Positions 1 through 9,800 of a stretch of 57,445 bases of DNA are shown piece by piece. Made by a program: the position numbers and the translations under genes. Each line of letters starts with the position of its first letter. Position 1 is the stretch's first letter. The notes under the pieces were generated by a model, which was not told the DNA's origin, did not search any database, and saw only the letters and a list, made by a program, of their open reading frames with translations. Source of the stretch: Entamoeba invadens IP1 (Eukaryota; Evosea; Mastigamoebida; Endamoebidae); contig NW_004443692.1 in NCBI RefSeq assembly GCF_000330505.1, positions 558,540 through 615,984 of the forward strand. Direction: 5' to 3'.

Positions 1-2
1 CG

Positions 3-173
3 TCGGGAGCGCGACAACAAAAAATCGACAACCAACTTGGGAAATATGGATTCAATATTGTCCCAGGTAAAATGGACCACTGCACCTTCGTGTCTCTTGT
101 GCTCTCAGAAGAGATGTTCAAGATCAGAGAAGTACAAGAGGAGGAGCTTGACATTCCACCAGATATGATGTAA
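3..173 (+). CDS. 3' end of an unrecognised protein (partial)
   Basis: The frame is open from the window edge to a TAA at 171-173 and encodes about 56 C-terminal residues. The end is acidic (EVQEEELDIPPDMM). No domain can be named from so little sequence. The composition resembles neighbouring genes and the ERGIC3-like gene starts about 150 bp downstream with its own GAAC motif, so this is probably the true 3' end of a gene that begins outside the window. Confidence 0.6.
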   Translation, partial: SGARQQKIDNQLGKYGFNIVPGKMDHCTFVSLVLSEEMFKIREVQEEELDIPPDMM

Positions 174-303
174 TTCGACCTTTTCTTGTGTTCTTGTAAT
201 GGTTTCAGTACTTTTATAATTAATAATAGTATATTAATAGAATACATTAAATAACACATAAGAATACTATTATTTATAGTTTCAATAGTTAACTCATATT
301 CAA

Positions 304-309
304 GGAACT
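304..309 (+). promoter_or_regulatory. GAAC core promoter motif
   Basis: GGAACT followed by GAAAAATTG lies 16 nt before the ATG at 325. This matches the GAAC plus initiator arrangement known for Entamoeba class II promoters and supports the ATG at 325 over in-frame TTG codons upstream. Confidence 0.55.
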
Positions 310-324
310 GAAAAATTGAAATTG

Positions 325-1416
325 ATGAAGAGGTTTGATGCATACGGGAAGGTCCCGGAAGACCTTCAAGTCAAACACGGGTTTGGTGGGATCATGACAA
401 TTGTCTGTGGAATTTTAATCGGCATTTTGGTCTTGACAGAGTTCAGGTATTACCTCCAGAGAGAAGTCACACCACAACTCATTGTGGACAGAGAGCGCGA
501 CGAAAAGATTAAAGTTCACTTTGACATCACATTCCCATTCTCGTCTTGCCCTATTACCAGCGTCGACGTCTTGACAAAAAGCGGAGAGTCGATGATAGAC
601 ATTGAGAAAAACATAACGAAGACTCGACTCAATAAAAACGGCGTGCCGTTGACTGAGTCGGAGCTCAAAGCAACTCAACAAAAGCTCAATGCAAACATCA
701 AAACAGTTGACCAAAAAACATGTCGATCATGTTACGGTGCAGAGACACCAAGTCGAAAGTGCTGCTATACATGTGACGATGTCATTGAGGCGTACAAAGA
801 GAGAGGATGGAATTTGAATATCCGAACCATAGCCCAATGTGACAACAGCGAGAAATTGGAAATGGCAAAACTGACGTTAGAAGAGGGGTGCCGTGTCGAG
901 GGAAATTTGTTGCTCAATAAGATTGGAGGTAACTTCCATATTGCGCCGGGCACATCGGATAACACATGGACTGGGCATCACCACAATATTGAATGGACTG
1001 GAAGAACTAAAATTGACTTGACACACACATGGAATGATTTGTCATTTGGCGAAGGGAGTAAGACATACAGTGGGTCGAAAAAGGATGCCAAGATGAATGG
1101 GATGTTCCAGTACTTTTTGACGCTCATTCCAAAGAAAAACAACTTCATCAACGGCACCAAGTTTGTCTACGATTTTGTTATTAACGAACAAACGAGAAGC
1201 GGACAAGGAGAGGGCGAACCGGGAGTGTTTGTGTATTATGACGTGTCACCAATGCTTTTGGAAGTCAACGAGTTCAACCACGGATTTTTACACTTTTTAA
1301 TTGGCGTCTGTGCAATCATCGGCGGTGTATTCACTGTCTTCCAGTTGATTGACGCATTTGTGTTTGACTCTATCCACACACTCCAGAAGAAGATTGAGCT
1401 CGGAAAGGATATTTAA
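325..1416 (+). CDS. ERGIC3: ERGIC3/Erv46-type ER-Golgi cargo receptor
   Basis: This 363-residue intronless protein is a COPII vesicle cargo receptor of the Erv41/Erv46 family, which cycles between ER and Golgi. Visible features are a cytosolic N-terminus (KRFDAYGKVPEDL), a membrane segment near residues 25-42, a large luminal domain and a second membrane segment near residues 320-345. The luminal domain carries the Erv46-type cysteine cluster (CRSCYGAE, then KCCYTCDDV) and the signature GCRVEGNLLLNKIGGNFHIAPG, with three residue changes from the animal form I remember. The ATG at 325 was chosen because it follows a GAAC motif and matches family length. The C-terminal KKIELGKDI lies in the cytosol, where Erv46 carries sorting signals. 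Family assignment is strong. Confidence 0.93.
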   Translation: MKRFDAYGKVPEDLQVKHGFGGIMTIVCGILIGILVLTEFRYYLQREVTPQLIVDRERDEKIKVHFDITFPFSSCPITSVDVLTKSGESMIDIEKNITKTRLNKNGVPLTESELKATQQKLNANIKTVDQKTCRSCYGAETPSRKCCYTCDDVIEAYKERGWNLNIRTIAQCDNSEKLEMAKLTLEEGCRVEGNLLLNKIGGNFHIAPGTSDNTWTGHHHNIEWTGRTKIDLTHTWNDLSFGEGSKTYSGSKKDAKMNGMFQYFLTLIPKKNNFINGTKFVYDFVINEQTRSGQGEGEPGVFVYYDVSPMLLEVNEFNHGFLHFLIGVCAIIGGVFTVFQLIDAFVFDSIHTLQKKIELGKDI

Positions 1417-1508
1417 TTCGTCGATATTTGATTTGTGTTGGTATTTTAGTCTTGTAATGATGAAGAGCAACATCTTGTGATGAAACAAGTGATTTAAAAA
1501 TCGGTGAA

Positions 1509-2790
1509 TTAGTCTCTCTTGGGATTCTCTTTGTAATTCAAGTAAAAGAAGACAAAGATGACAGTAGACACGGACATAGAGAAGTAAGCAAGGTAGAAGG
1601 GCATGCACTGCGTCTGGAATCTTTCAACGTGGTCGTGTCTGAAAGGACGGATTGGGGTCACCTTGTTGAACTCGAGTCTTGACAAAAGTGGTTTGCTGCA
1701 TATTAGTTGAGAGAAGTTAGACACTCACGTGTAAAAGTAACAACAAACGTGTAATTGATAAGAATTGTGTACACTCCAAATCTGTCTGGTAACACCGTGG
1801 TGAATACGTAACTCCCATTCTTCAGGTTTTGAGCGTAGTTGCTAATGACTGGAGTCACAAATCTATACTCGACCATCACATCATCTGCATTGTACTCGGT
1901 CAGCACACCACCCACCTTCTGTGAAATATCGAAAGAGACACTGACGGTGTCGTTGATAAAGAACATCCCTTCATTCTCGACGTCTGGCGCTCCTGCAATT
2001 TTGGTGATTTGAACGTTCTTCAAAATGAGTTTTCCGTGCTCTTGCATAGCCCATTGGATAAGCGGAATAACAAAATCGCTGTTGTTATTAAAGTTGACAT
2101 CACTGAACAACTCGACGCTACCAGAGATAACAAGACGGCCATTCGCAAGTGATTGGAACGTGAACACAAGGGAGTGCTGCTTATTTGAGTATTTGCTATT
2201 AAGAGTGTTCTCTGAGAGAAGCGAGACAAAAGCTGGAGTCTTTGGAATCTCCAAAGAAACGCCTTTAAACGCAACGGTGGTCTCTTTGAACAACGCGTTT
2301 TTAATTGTAGTGAAATCGCCTTGAGTTGCGTCTTCGGGTGTGACTTTGAACGTTGAGAGGAATGACTTGACGGATGAGGTGTACACCTGTGATATCGCGA
2401 AAAAGACATTCCCGCCCGCTCCGACGTATCTTTTCAGCTGGTGTGCTGTGATGCTTTTGAACGTGTATTTTGGCGCTAATATATAAACGCTGTCATAATT
2501 AAATTCGTCATACGACTCAAATTGTACATTAGTGTCCATATCGACAACCTCAACGCGTTTTCCGAGTGCTATTAAATCAGTCTAATATGTCTTTATCTAG
2601 TAAGTACCACCAATATGAGTGATACTATTATGTATTAATTTTCAAATCATTTCTATAACAAACACTTGACTTGGTTAATGAATTTACTGAACGACTTCTC
2701 CTGGTTCATGAACTGTAAGATGACCAATACGGGTTTTTCTTCTTGCGAAAAAGTTTGTAAAATGAGGAGCAGCAAAAAGAAAACCTTCAT
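1509..2790 (-). CDS. DDOST: OST48/WBP1 subunit of oligosaccharyltransferase (3 exons)
   Basis: This is a subunit of the ER complex that transfers N-glycans to nascent proteins. Exons by my reading are 2790-2664, 2568-1749 and 1695-1509, giving 377 residues. Exon 1 encodes a signal peptide (MKVFFLLLLILQTFS) and starts 11 nt after a GGAACT motif. Intron 1 (95 nt) runs GTTTGT to TAG in phase 1. Intron 2 (53 nt) runs GTTTGT to CAG in phase 2. Spliced, the region around NYT|KPLL aligns without gaps to the metazoan protein up to the IRPFRHDHVERF block. The C-terminus has one membrane helix (FYLAYFSMSVSTVIFVFFYL) and a short basic tail KENPKRD, as in the family. The protein is shorter than the usual 430-450 residues. 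Exon 1 is not evident without splicing. Confidence 0.9.
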
Positions 2791-2800
2791 TGGCTTTTTC

Positions 2801-2806
2801 AGTTCC
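2801..2806 (-). promoter_or_regulatory. GAAC core promoter motif of the OST48 gene
   Basis: GGAACTGAAAAAG on the minus strand sits just before the signal-peptide ATG at 2790. It resembles the motif before the ERGIC3 gene and is independent evidence that the first exon has been placed correctly. Confidence 0.55.
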
Positions 2807-3043
2807 AAACCACTAATAACATTTTCTTTTTTTTGTTATTTGATTTGATTGATTCTTTTGCTTGTAACATTTTTATATTATAAATATTATTATATATTAC
2901 TAATTGAAGATATACTATTCCAATAATAAAATTATTAATAACATTTTAATTGTTTTCATTTCAATACATTTGCACTAGAAATCGGACTTGGTGCTATATC
3001 TCAAGATCAATTACTAAGAAATTAACCGAACTCGAAAAGGTGA

Positions 3044-4000
3044 ATGAACTTTCAGAAACGTGAGATTAGCGTATTAAACGGGACAGTGTGCTGTGGGACA
3101 CAACAGGGTGTTCGGCTTTTGAGGTGCACAGAAAACTATGTGAGTGTGCTTTCACAACTCTTTTTACCAATATTAAACGTACGTTCCATAGCTTTAGTGG
3201 ATGAGAACACAGTAGCGTATTGCTGCTATGCCAATAAAGACACTTCGCCATCTGCAGTTTACATACAGAAAGTGTTTTGGGAACAAACACCTGCAAAGGA
3301 ACTTATTGCGTTAGAGAAACAAACGGTTGTGAAAACAGAGAAAATGACACTTCGCTTTCCGGAGGAAATCCACTTTGTGAATTGTCTTGATAACAAGTTG
3401 ATTGTAGTCGCAAACACACACATTTTTGTATATGAAACAATAGAGTTCCGTACTATCGAAACTCATCCAATTGTATACCCACTGCTAGTCGACGCAACAA
3501 TCTTAGACGGCAACTTGGTGTATTCCAACGTCGATAATTGCCAAATACAGTTTGTCTACGTCGGGGGTGTCAAGTCTTCGTTGGATATTGACAAAGAAGA
3601 GTTCACTTTTGTCCGAATATTGAATGACAACTACGCTATTGTTGGGACGTCGACATTTGCTTATTTCCATGCACTCAAAACACGAAACAAACAGATTAAA
3701 CTTAGTTTTGATACGACTTATATCGAGTGTGTAGCGTCAATAATGTTCGGCAAATATTGTGTTATTGTAATGAGGAACGCGGATGGTTCGAAAATGTTGG
3801 CATTTAACACAACGGTGTCTTCTACTACTTCGCCTTGTTTTACTTTTGAGCTTGTCCCATATGATGTTCCATGCTTCTTAACACAAATACAAAATGACGG
3901 TAAACTATTCTTGGTTCTTTTCTCAAGAAAGTCATTCATATTCTTCGACTCTGACATGAAGTTTGTCACACAGAAAACATATAAAATAGGAAGACCTTAA
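3044..4000 (+). CDS. PROPPIN/WIPI-like beta-propeller protein, divergent
   Basis: The protein has 318 residues, no membrane segment and many short beta-strand-like blocks, which fits a seven-bladed propeller. The order of blocks resembles Atg18/WIPI proteins: an early CCGTQQGVRLL strand, then NVRSIALVDENTVAYCC (the family's 'ALVG' region), then NCLDNKLIVVANTHIFVYE (the family's 'LVVLEERIYIYD' region). PROPPINs bind phosphoinositides on autophagic and endosomal membranes. The FRRG motif that makes these contacts is not recognisable; the corresponding stretch may be FHALKTRNKQ. A lipid-binding role is therefore uncertain. The start follows CGAACT at 3027-3032. Another WD-like propeller family remains possible. 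Confidence 0.5.
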   Translation: MNFQKREISVLNGTVCCGTQQGVRLLRCTENYVSVLSQLFLPILNVRSIALVDENTVAYCCYANKDTSPSAVYIQKVFWEQTPAKELIALEKQTVVKTEKMTLRFPEEIHFVNCLDNKLIVVANTHIFVYETIEFRTIETHPIVYPLLVDATILDGNLVYSNVDNCQIQFVYVGGVKSSLDIDKEEFTFVRILNDNYAIVGTSTFAYFHALKTRNKQIKLSFDTTYIECVASIMFGKYCVIVMRNADGSKMLAFNTTVSSTTSPCFTFELVPYDVPCFLTQIQNDGKLFLVLFSRKSFIFFDSDMKFVTQKTYKIGRP

Positions 4001-4177
4001 TTAGTATGCAGTAGTTTTTTTATTAATTTTATTAGATATTGACTCAAAAGAAAGTATCGAGTCAATTTGTAATAAGAAATAATTAATATATTTATATTAT
4101 TATTAATAATTAATAAACTATTTCAAATAATTAATAAATACAACAAGTAACTGGAAAAACACTTTAACGGCGGGAAA

Positions 4178-4891
4178 ATGGAACAGATAACAAAAAGCAT
4201 ACAAGTCATCAAAAAGAACAATGGGCAGATAGAAAAATGTTTAAACACTATTAATGACATGGCTAATATCATAGAAAAAACAATGGTGTTGCTACAAACG
4301 CAAATGAATACACTCGAAAAGGATAACAAACACTTAAGAATGCAACTCTCAAACAAAACAGCAGAATGCACAGAAAAAGAAAACACAATCAAAACACTTA
4401 AAAACATTCAACAGAAATCTGTCGAAGTCAAACTTCAAGAACAGGAAAAGCCAACTCTTCTAAAAACAATCGAAGTAACTGAAGAACACAATGAAAAGCA
4501 AATCCAACAGCCAAAAAAACAAAAAAGAACTACAAAACGCAAAACACACACAAAACCAATTTCACAGAACCACCAAGCGCAGCTCGAGAGAGTTCGTGAG
4601 AAGCCACATAAGACTGAGCAACCACCCAAAGCCGTTCCAAATCACGCTGAAAAAGAAGAAATAGAGACTCTAATATATCCAAAGGAAGCAGACGTTTCTC
4701 AAATACCTTTTATAGATCCCAAGAGTTGTAAACCAATGTCTTCGAAAAAAGTGCAACTCACTCAACTTGAACAATTGAAGAGTGTTGAACCATCACAAAC
4801 CCTTCAGTCCGACTCTCCTGTGTTAAATTCGGTCAAAAAGATGCATGAGACGATTCTTCAAATGAAAAGTGCCATGGATAAGGAGTTATAA
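4178..4891 (+). CDS. Coiled-coil protein of unknown function
   Basis: I do not recognise this 237-residue protein. Residues 1-95 form a probable coiled coil rich in K, E, N and Q. A strongly basic linker follows around residues 108-150 (KKQKRTTKRKTHTK), and then a lower-complexity polar tail. There is no signal peptide or membrane segment. The basic segment could be a nuclear-localisation or nucleic-acid-binding region, but that is inference. It is a single exon with a 5' leader containing AAACACTTT and converges with the minus-strand gene at 4955. Confidence 0.7.
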   Translation: MEQITKSIQVIKKNNGQIEKCLNTINDMANIIEKTMVLLQTQMNTLEKDNKHLRMQLSNKTAECTEKENTIKTLKNIQQKSVEVKLQEQEKPTLLKTIEVTEEHNEKQIQQPKKQKRTTKRKTHTKPISQNHQAQLERVREKPHKTEQPPKAVPNHAEKEEIETLIYPKEADVSQIPFIDPKSCKPMSSKKVQLTQLEQLKSVEPSQTLQSDSPVLNSVKKMHETILQMKSAMDKEL

Positions 4892-4954
4892 ACTATTGAA
4901 TTACTGAATTTATATCTTAGTTAATACAACTGAATGAACAGGGAATTAAATGAT

Positions 4955-5314
4955 TTACAAGATTTCCTTTGGCTTCGGCTTTTTTGCGTCCTCTACCTTT
5001 TGAGCTTTTGGGTGATGGTGATCGGCAAACTCTTCCCAAATGATATCGTCTTCCCCCCAAGAGTCTTCACTTGCCTCTTGGTCATCGACGGGGTTCTTTT
5101 CCAAGAAGATCCGTATCTCTTCTATTTTCGTGTCCATCTTATCTTGGAGTGTTTTCAGACGATTCGTCTCTTGTTGGATGAGTGAAGAAATGGAATTCAT
5201 TTGTTCTCGAATTTCGTCGATCAGTGCTTTTTGTTTGAGGTACTCTTCGCGGCTGTCGGGAGTGTTTTCAGTCTCTTCGGTGTTATTGACCATCTCTGTG
5301 TCTTTCCTCTCCAT
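4955..5314 (-). CDS. Small acidic coiled-coil protein, unknown
   Basis: The 119-residue protein has a coiled coil around residues 25-75 (QKALIDEIREQMNSISSLIQ and onward) and an acidic aromatic stretch (EDSWGEDDIIWEEFADHHH) followed by a lysine-rich end. A WEEF-type acidic motif near the C-terminus is typical of short adaptor proteins, but no family can be named. The start at 5314 follows AGAACTTGAAAGAA on the minus strand, a GAAC-like element. Confidence 0.65.
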   Translation of the reverse strand: MERKDTEMVNNTEETENTPDSREEYLKQKALIDEIREQMNSISSLIQQETNRLKTLQDKMDTKIEEIRIFLEKNPVDDQEASEDSWGEDDIIWEEFADHHHPKAQKVEDAKKPKPKEIL

Positions 5315-5473
5315 TCCCGTGGCGCTCTATTCTTTCAAGTTCTCGCACTGAAGAACACTCTTTTCGTTCTTCTGTTCCATCAGAGCTTCGACTTCTTCTT
5401 TCTCCGTCTTGATTTATCAGTTTCTTTTTTTCTTTAATTCATAGTAAAAGAATTCCTTCTTCTAATTCAGTTA

Positions 5474-5474
<1 letters not shown>

Positions 5475-5510
<36 letters not shown>
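5475..5510. repeat. (TAA)12 microsatellite
   Basis: Twelve perfect TAA units lie in the spacer between the 3' end of the pseudokinase gene and the start of the small coiled-coil gene. The tract is likely length-variable. Confidence 0.9.
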
Positions 5511-5597
5511 GTATTAAAAACTAATTAAATTACGAAATAACACAAATTGCATTAACACAACTTGTACAACACCTTGTGGCAAGTGCTTTTGAATATC

Positions 5598-6780
5598 TTA
5601 GTTACTTACACTGATCTCCTTTTTAATGAATTTCTCAAAACTAATTCCAATGAATATCGGTCGTTTTTTGAGTATTTCATATTCACACGCTCTCTTCGTG
5701 GGGTCTTTCTCAAGCATTTCCGCTATAAAGCTTTCGACCTCTGGAAATGTGTTATATGGAAAGTTGACGGGTTCGTTCATAATTTTCTTTGCAACAATGT
5801 CGGGGTTGGTATCGAAAAATGGCGAGTCTCCAAAAGCCATAGAAAAGAGGATGATCCCCAGAGACCAAAAGTCGCATGAAAAGGACGAAGACTTCTTTTG
5901 TATGATTTCCGGAGCAACATAGTTGATGCCACTTTTGTATGTCAAATTCAGTCCAATTGGTGTTGAGACCAAAACATGTCCGTCGTCCCCAATGAATATA
6001 GTCTCGGGATTAATTTCTCTATGGACGTAATTGCATTGTTTCAGTGCGTTCAGCGCCAACAAAATTTCCGTTGCGTAAAACTTGATTCTTGGCACCGGCA
6101 AAATTGATTTGTTCATGACGTCTGCAAGTCTTTTTGATGGGTAACTTGTCATCACAAAGTACAAATTCTCTTCGACAAATATCGAAAGGGTCTGGATCAC
6201 AAAGGCAGAGTCTGTCGCTCTCAGACTCTCATGGATTTTCATCGTCTCCATTTTCTCAAAATCGTTCAAGGCAGCTTGTCTGAGTGTTTTGAGTGAATAA
6301 CACCGTTGTGTAGTTATCATTTTCACGTTTTGGACTTGCCCCTTTTCTGTCGCTCCAATTGAGTCGGAAAATGTGAATGAATCCAAATGGACCGGGTCAT
6401 ATATAGAAAACCCCGTTCTTAAATACGTTTTTCTGTCATCGATGTACTCGGTGAAACATTTGAACCACCGGTCTTCCACACTTTCATCGTCAAAACGAAG
6501 TCGAAAAACACGCTGTGTGTCAAATGTGACTTCTAACATCAACTTCTTTGTATTGTTTTTGATGACTTGTGTCGCATGGGTAAGGTCTAGACTCCCTTTT
6601 TGGCATGTCTCCTGTCGATTACTTCCAGTGCCAATCTCTTGATAAACAAACTTGCCGATTCGTGTAATAATTCAACACCCCATCACTCATAAAGTCAAAC
6701 CATCGTTTCTTCCAGTTCTTCACGTTGCTTCCCTCTTTCACCATATACCCATTTTGCAAGAGTTTTGCAGTTTTTGCCAT
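5598..6780 (-). CDS. PH domain plus AGC-type pseudokinase (Akt-like), 2 exons
   Basis: Exons 6780-6652 and 6611-5598 encode 380 residues. The 40-nt intron starts GTTTGT, ends TCGACAG and is in phase 0. Splicing completes an N-terminal PH domain: GYMVKEGSNVKNWKKRWFDF in exon 1, then GSLDLTHATQ and the terminal RWFKCF helix in exon 2. The rest is an AGC-family kinase fold related to Akt/PKB. The beta-3 lysine is present (YSLKTL, about residue 151) and so is APEII. The HRD motif reads HRE (about 240-242), the following K is N, and the DFG position reads STPIG. The glycine loop has lost its middle glycine. It is therefore predicted to be catalytically dead but able to bind phosphoinositides. The start follows CAGAACTG by 12 nt. 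Confidence 0.85.
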
Positions 6781-7376
6781 AACACAACAGTTCTGATTTT
6801 TCAGTTTGGAGTATCAACTCCGAACTTTAGAAATTTTTATTAATTGTCCATGTTTCCCTGTTTCTTTCGGGAATAATTCTTTGAAATTGTGAGGATATCA
6901 GACTTTTTAAGAAGAATTCGTTGTTATGTTTTTGACATTTTTTAAAGGTTTGTTCATTCAGACCTCTATTAATCGTTATTTCACTCAGAAAACAATATTT
7001 TTAACATTTTTATTAGTATGAAACTATACGTTACATATGTTATACAAAAGCCATCAATCAGAGGGTCCAAAGAAACTCTAAGAATTGAATTTTCATTGTA
7101 TTGTGTATATTACTATTAAAACATCCATAAAAACGGGATTGTTGATAGAACCATTAACTTTAGACTTATCTGCAAATTTTGGGGCACTCTGCTTCGATTC
7201 GTTGGTTCATTTTTCCAAGACCTTTGCCTGTTGTTTTTTTTGATTTTATAATTTCATTATAAAAACTATTGTATACCATAGTACTTGTATATATATATGA
7301 TATAGTAACATATAGTTGAATTATAGAATATGAGTTATAGTAAAAATATTAATATGATAAACTATACGAAATAAAC
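6781..7376. other. Spacer, AT-rich, no gene seen
   Basis: About 600 bp between the pseudokinase promoter and the 3' end of the TRAPPC1 gene. I see only A/T-rich runs, including alternating TA near 7290, and no reading frame that looks coding. Confidence 0.5.
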
Positions 7377-7805
7377 TTAGTTCTGGCTTTTCTGCTTGAA
7401 AAAGTTGCGAGTAAGTTCGTCTAAAAGCGGGCACTTCAATTGTTCTGTCGACTTCGAGAACATCGGGTTCTTCGCGACTGCGACGACGTAACACGAGTCG
7501 AAATATTCTTTGAGCCAGTCGGTGTACGTTTGGAGGCAATTGTCTGTGAACAAGACAAACCTCAAATTTGTTGGGGTTTGGAAATAGTGAAATTTGTATG
7601 TGTCGGTGTTAAAACTTTCGAATGTCGTTGGGGCGTTCGATGGGTTTATACAGTCACAGAAGTTGGTAATAGATTGGATCAACCCCGATATGAATTGTTT
7701 ATGTTCTGTGAGTTGTTGTTCTGTGATATCCGTTTCAATAAAGGAGTAGTTATACATACAGACACCGGTCTCGCTGTAAATGTAGAGTGTCATAAGTTTC
7801 ACCAT
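7377..7805 (-). CDS. TRAPPC1: TRAPP complex subunit 1 (Bet5-like)
   Basis: This 142-residue longin-fold protein belongs to the TRAPP core, the exchange factor for Ypt1/Rab1 that tethers ER-derived vesicles at the Golgi. The N-terminus MVKLMTLYIYSETGVCMYNY matches the first beta strands of Bet5/TRAPPC1. The middle has YKFHYFQTPTNLRFVLFTD, equivalent to the family's 'YKLHYYETPTGIK' segment, and VVAVAKNPMF matches 'VVKNPL' near the end. I chose the ATG at 7805, 12 codons inside the longer open frame, because it follows ACTGAAAAAGTTAAA and gives the family length. The family start is similarly close to the first strand. Confidence 0.87.
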   Translation of the reverse strand: MVKLMTLYIYSETGVCMYNYSFIETDITEQQLTEHKQFISGLIQSITNFCDCINPSNAPTTFESFNTDTYKFHYFQTPTNLRFVLFTDNCLQTYTDWLKEYFDSCYVVAVAKNPMFSKSTEQLKCPLLDELTRNFFKQKSQN

Positions 7806-7926
7806 TTTAACTTTTTCAGTTGTCAAGTTTTTTGTATTCAATTAAAATAAAAGATTTCGAATGACGTTAACAACCAAAAGAAAAAAGAACTGATTAATAA
7901 ATTATACATATAGAGTTCTTAATAAA

Positions 7927-8157
7927 TCACAAGAGCAGTGTGGCTTGTTGAATTGTTTCTTTAAGTTTGTAAAGCAAAGGTAATAGCTTTTGTTTGTTGA
8001 GTGCGTCTGCATATATGTATTGTAAATAACAGTCATTAAAAGCTCTTTTCAGTGTTTCAACGCCTTGGATCAGTTGGGTTGTAGTTTCTAGTGTTTCATC
8101 AATAGAATTATCAACTGTCTCCGAGTTCTCAATAATGTCTTGGACTGAGAGTGTCAT
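7927..8157 (-). CDS. Small helical protein, unknown
   Basis: A 76-residue frame starting MTLSVQDIIENSETVDNSID, with an amphipathic helical pattern throughout and a leucine-rich end (LPLLYKLKETIQQATLLL). It lacks a signal peptide and membrane helix. The size and helix-only pattern resemble small subunits of large complexes such as Mediator or tethering complexes, but no signature residues allow a choice. The frame is open eight codons further upstream, but only from a non-ATG codon, so the ATG at 8157 is preferred. Confidence 0.55.
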   Translation of the reverse strand: MTLSVQDIIENSETVDNSIDETLETTTQLIQGVETLKRAFNDCYLQYIYADALNKQKLLPLLYKLKETIQQATLLL

Positions 8158-8931
8158 TGTCTGTATTAAAGTATAGATCAAACGTGTTAAATAGTGCTTC
8201 GCTTGAATTTACATTTCTTTAAGACTTTGAATTTACATTTTTGCTACCATTTCCCGGAGTTAATAAGACAAGGAGACCAGATAAAGAATCAACTTTTCTC
8301 CCAACTCAAAGGAAAAATTTTTCACCTTTTTTTTCTGTCCTCAACATTGTTATTGAATGAAAATAACTCGAACAGTCAATTATTCTCATAAAATGGTTGT
8401 TAAAGTGATAATAGTTTATTACTCTAATTCTCCCGTAAATTTGCGAACATGCAATCTGAGTTACAAACACTCTCCTTTTAAATATCATTTTGCTTTGAAA
8501 CAGGTTGAATGGGTTTCTAAATTCAAGGGTATCAGAAAGCTAGATAAACCAAACATAAACCATAAAGAACTAGTAAGGCATTGTATTTTAAGAATTAATA
8601 CAGTTGCCACTTTGTAAAATAAAATACGCAGAAAAAACTGAAATAGATAAAACAAAAGAAGAATGTTCCATTCTGTTTTTTCTGTACTTGCTAACTCAAA
8701 AGACTTTTTCTTGTTTTAATACAATTTTTGTTAAGAATATTCCCGCTTTATACGAAAAAAACTCTCTGTTATTCAAACATTTTTGCTGGAATTTGGAAAT
8801 TTTAGCTTCTTTTAAAGTTCGTCCAAAAGTATAGTATTTGTATACTAACTCTGTAGTAAAACTCTAATAGTGCAAATTTTTGAGAAGGTGATTGGCCTTT
8901 AATTCTGGACGGATGAGGGCTAAACATTTTA
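8158..8931. other. Spacer with a possible decayed reading frame
   Basis: On the plus strand an ATG at 8393 opens a frame with a coding-like middle (ALKQVEWVSKFKGIRKLDKP) that stops at 8617. A second plus-strand frame then runs on to 8834 without its own convincing ATG. Together they could be a broken gene or transposon remnant, but the residue make-up is also close to what random AT-rich DNA gives. I recognise no family. Confidence 0.2.
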
Positions 8932-9235
8932 TTAAGGCCGACTGTAAAACGGCAGATATTGTCGGACTTGAAGAACATTTTCAAAGCCCCGTAGCTTCTC
9001 TCTTTCCTTTGATATGTCAATTACCTTACGCTCTCCAAATTTGAGAAAGTGGTACCCTTGTTGTCAGTTCTTACGTTTCAAAATGAGAGAACAAACATTC
9101 AAATGCCTTCACTAGAAATTCAATTTTTAATACCTTTTTTTCTTCTTCTAGTAGTAAACAGTCTTCAAGTTCTGTCATCAGAGCATCAATTTGAGTGATG
9201 ATGTCTTGGAAAGGTTGAAGTGGTGGGAAATCCAT
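8932..9235 (-). CDS. Small two-exon protein, unknown (87 aa)
   Basis: Exon 1 (9235-9097) encodes MDFPPLQPFQDIITQIDALM and onward as an acidic amphipathic helix. Exon 2 (9056-8932) encodes FLKFGERKVIDISKEREKL and ends YSRP before TAA. The 40-nt intron opens GTTTGT in phase 1 and would close with AAG after CTGACAAC. Splicing joins two coding-looking frames, and the first is preceded by an initiator-like CACTCAAAA. Neither exon alone reaches 60 codons, so the gene is easily missed. No family was recognised. The AAG acceptor is the weakest point of the model. Confidence 0.5.
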
Positions 9236-9800
9236 TTTTGAGTGTTTTGGTGAGATGGTTTCATATCATTGCCATTTGTTTCACCCTCTTCTTTTCATCA
9301 TTCCACCAATTTCTATCTTTCTCCATCATTTCATTTTGAAAAGCCGAACCTTTGGTTATTTTTGCTCAAAAATAAAAAAGTTAAATATTAAACTGTTGTT
9401 AAAATTTTTACTATAATATTGAACAAACATGTACAAAATTAAAAATAAATGGAAATACTTTAGTTAAAACGATAATAAATTAATAGTTATTCATTTTTTT
9501 ATATTAATAATTTTTATGGCATATTGTTATGGTTTGGTATCTTTATTTTTATCACGAGCAAGTTAGTTGTATTTTCCATAGTAAAATGGCAATAAAAAAA
9601 ATAGTAACTATTATTGGTTATATTTTCGTTTTCTTTGCCACAAAACCTCGAAATTCCGAAATTATTTCACTAATAATTAAAACTATACTAAATTACAATG
9701 AAAAATAATCCAAACAAATGAGTGATTAAAAAATGATTTATAAAAGATGAATGTAAAAAATGTGGTTGAGTCAACTTGAATTAAAAAATCTCATTCCAAG
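9236..9800. other. Spacer, AT-rich, divergent promoter region
   Basis: About 565 bp between two divergent genes. It holds T-rich and A-rich runs and a pyrimidine-rich patch near 9280-9340. No coding frame is supported. AAAAAATCTCATT just before the ATG at 9801 resembles an Entamoeba initiator. Confidence 0.45.

Noticed and set aside
2580..2663. Earlier TAG acceptor at 2582-2580 for OST48 intron 1
   Set aside because: With the GTTTGT donor it leads to an immediate stop. The next TAG, 11 nt further, keeps frame.
8357..8834. Plus-strand frames of 86 and 76 residues read as a transposase remnant
   Set aside because: No catalytic motif, no terminal repeats around them, and residue make-up close to random AT-rich translation. 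Mentioned only within the spacer entry.
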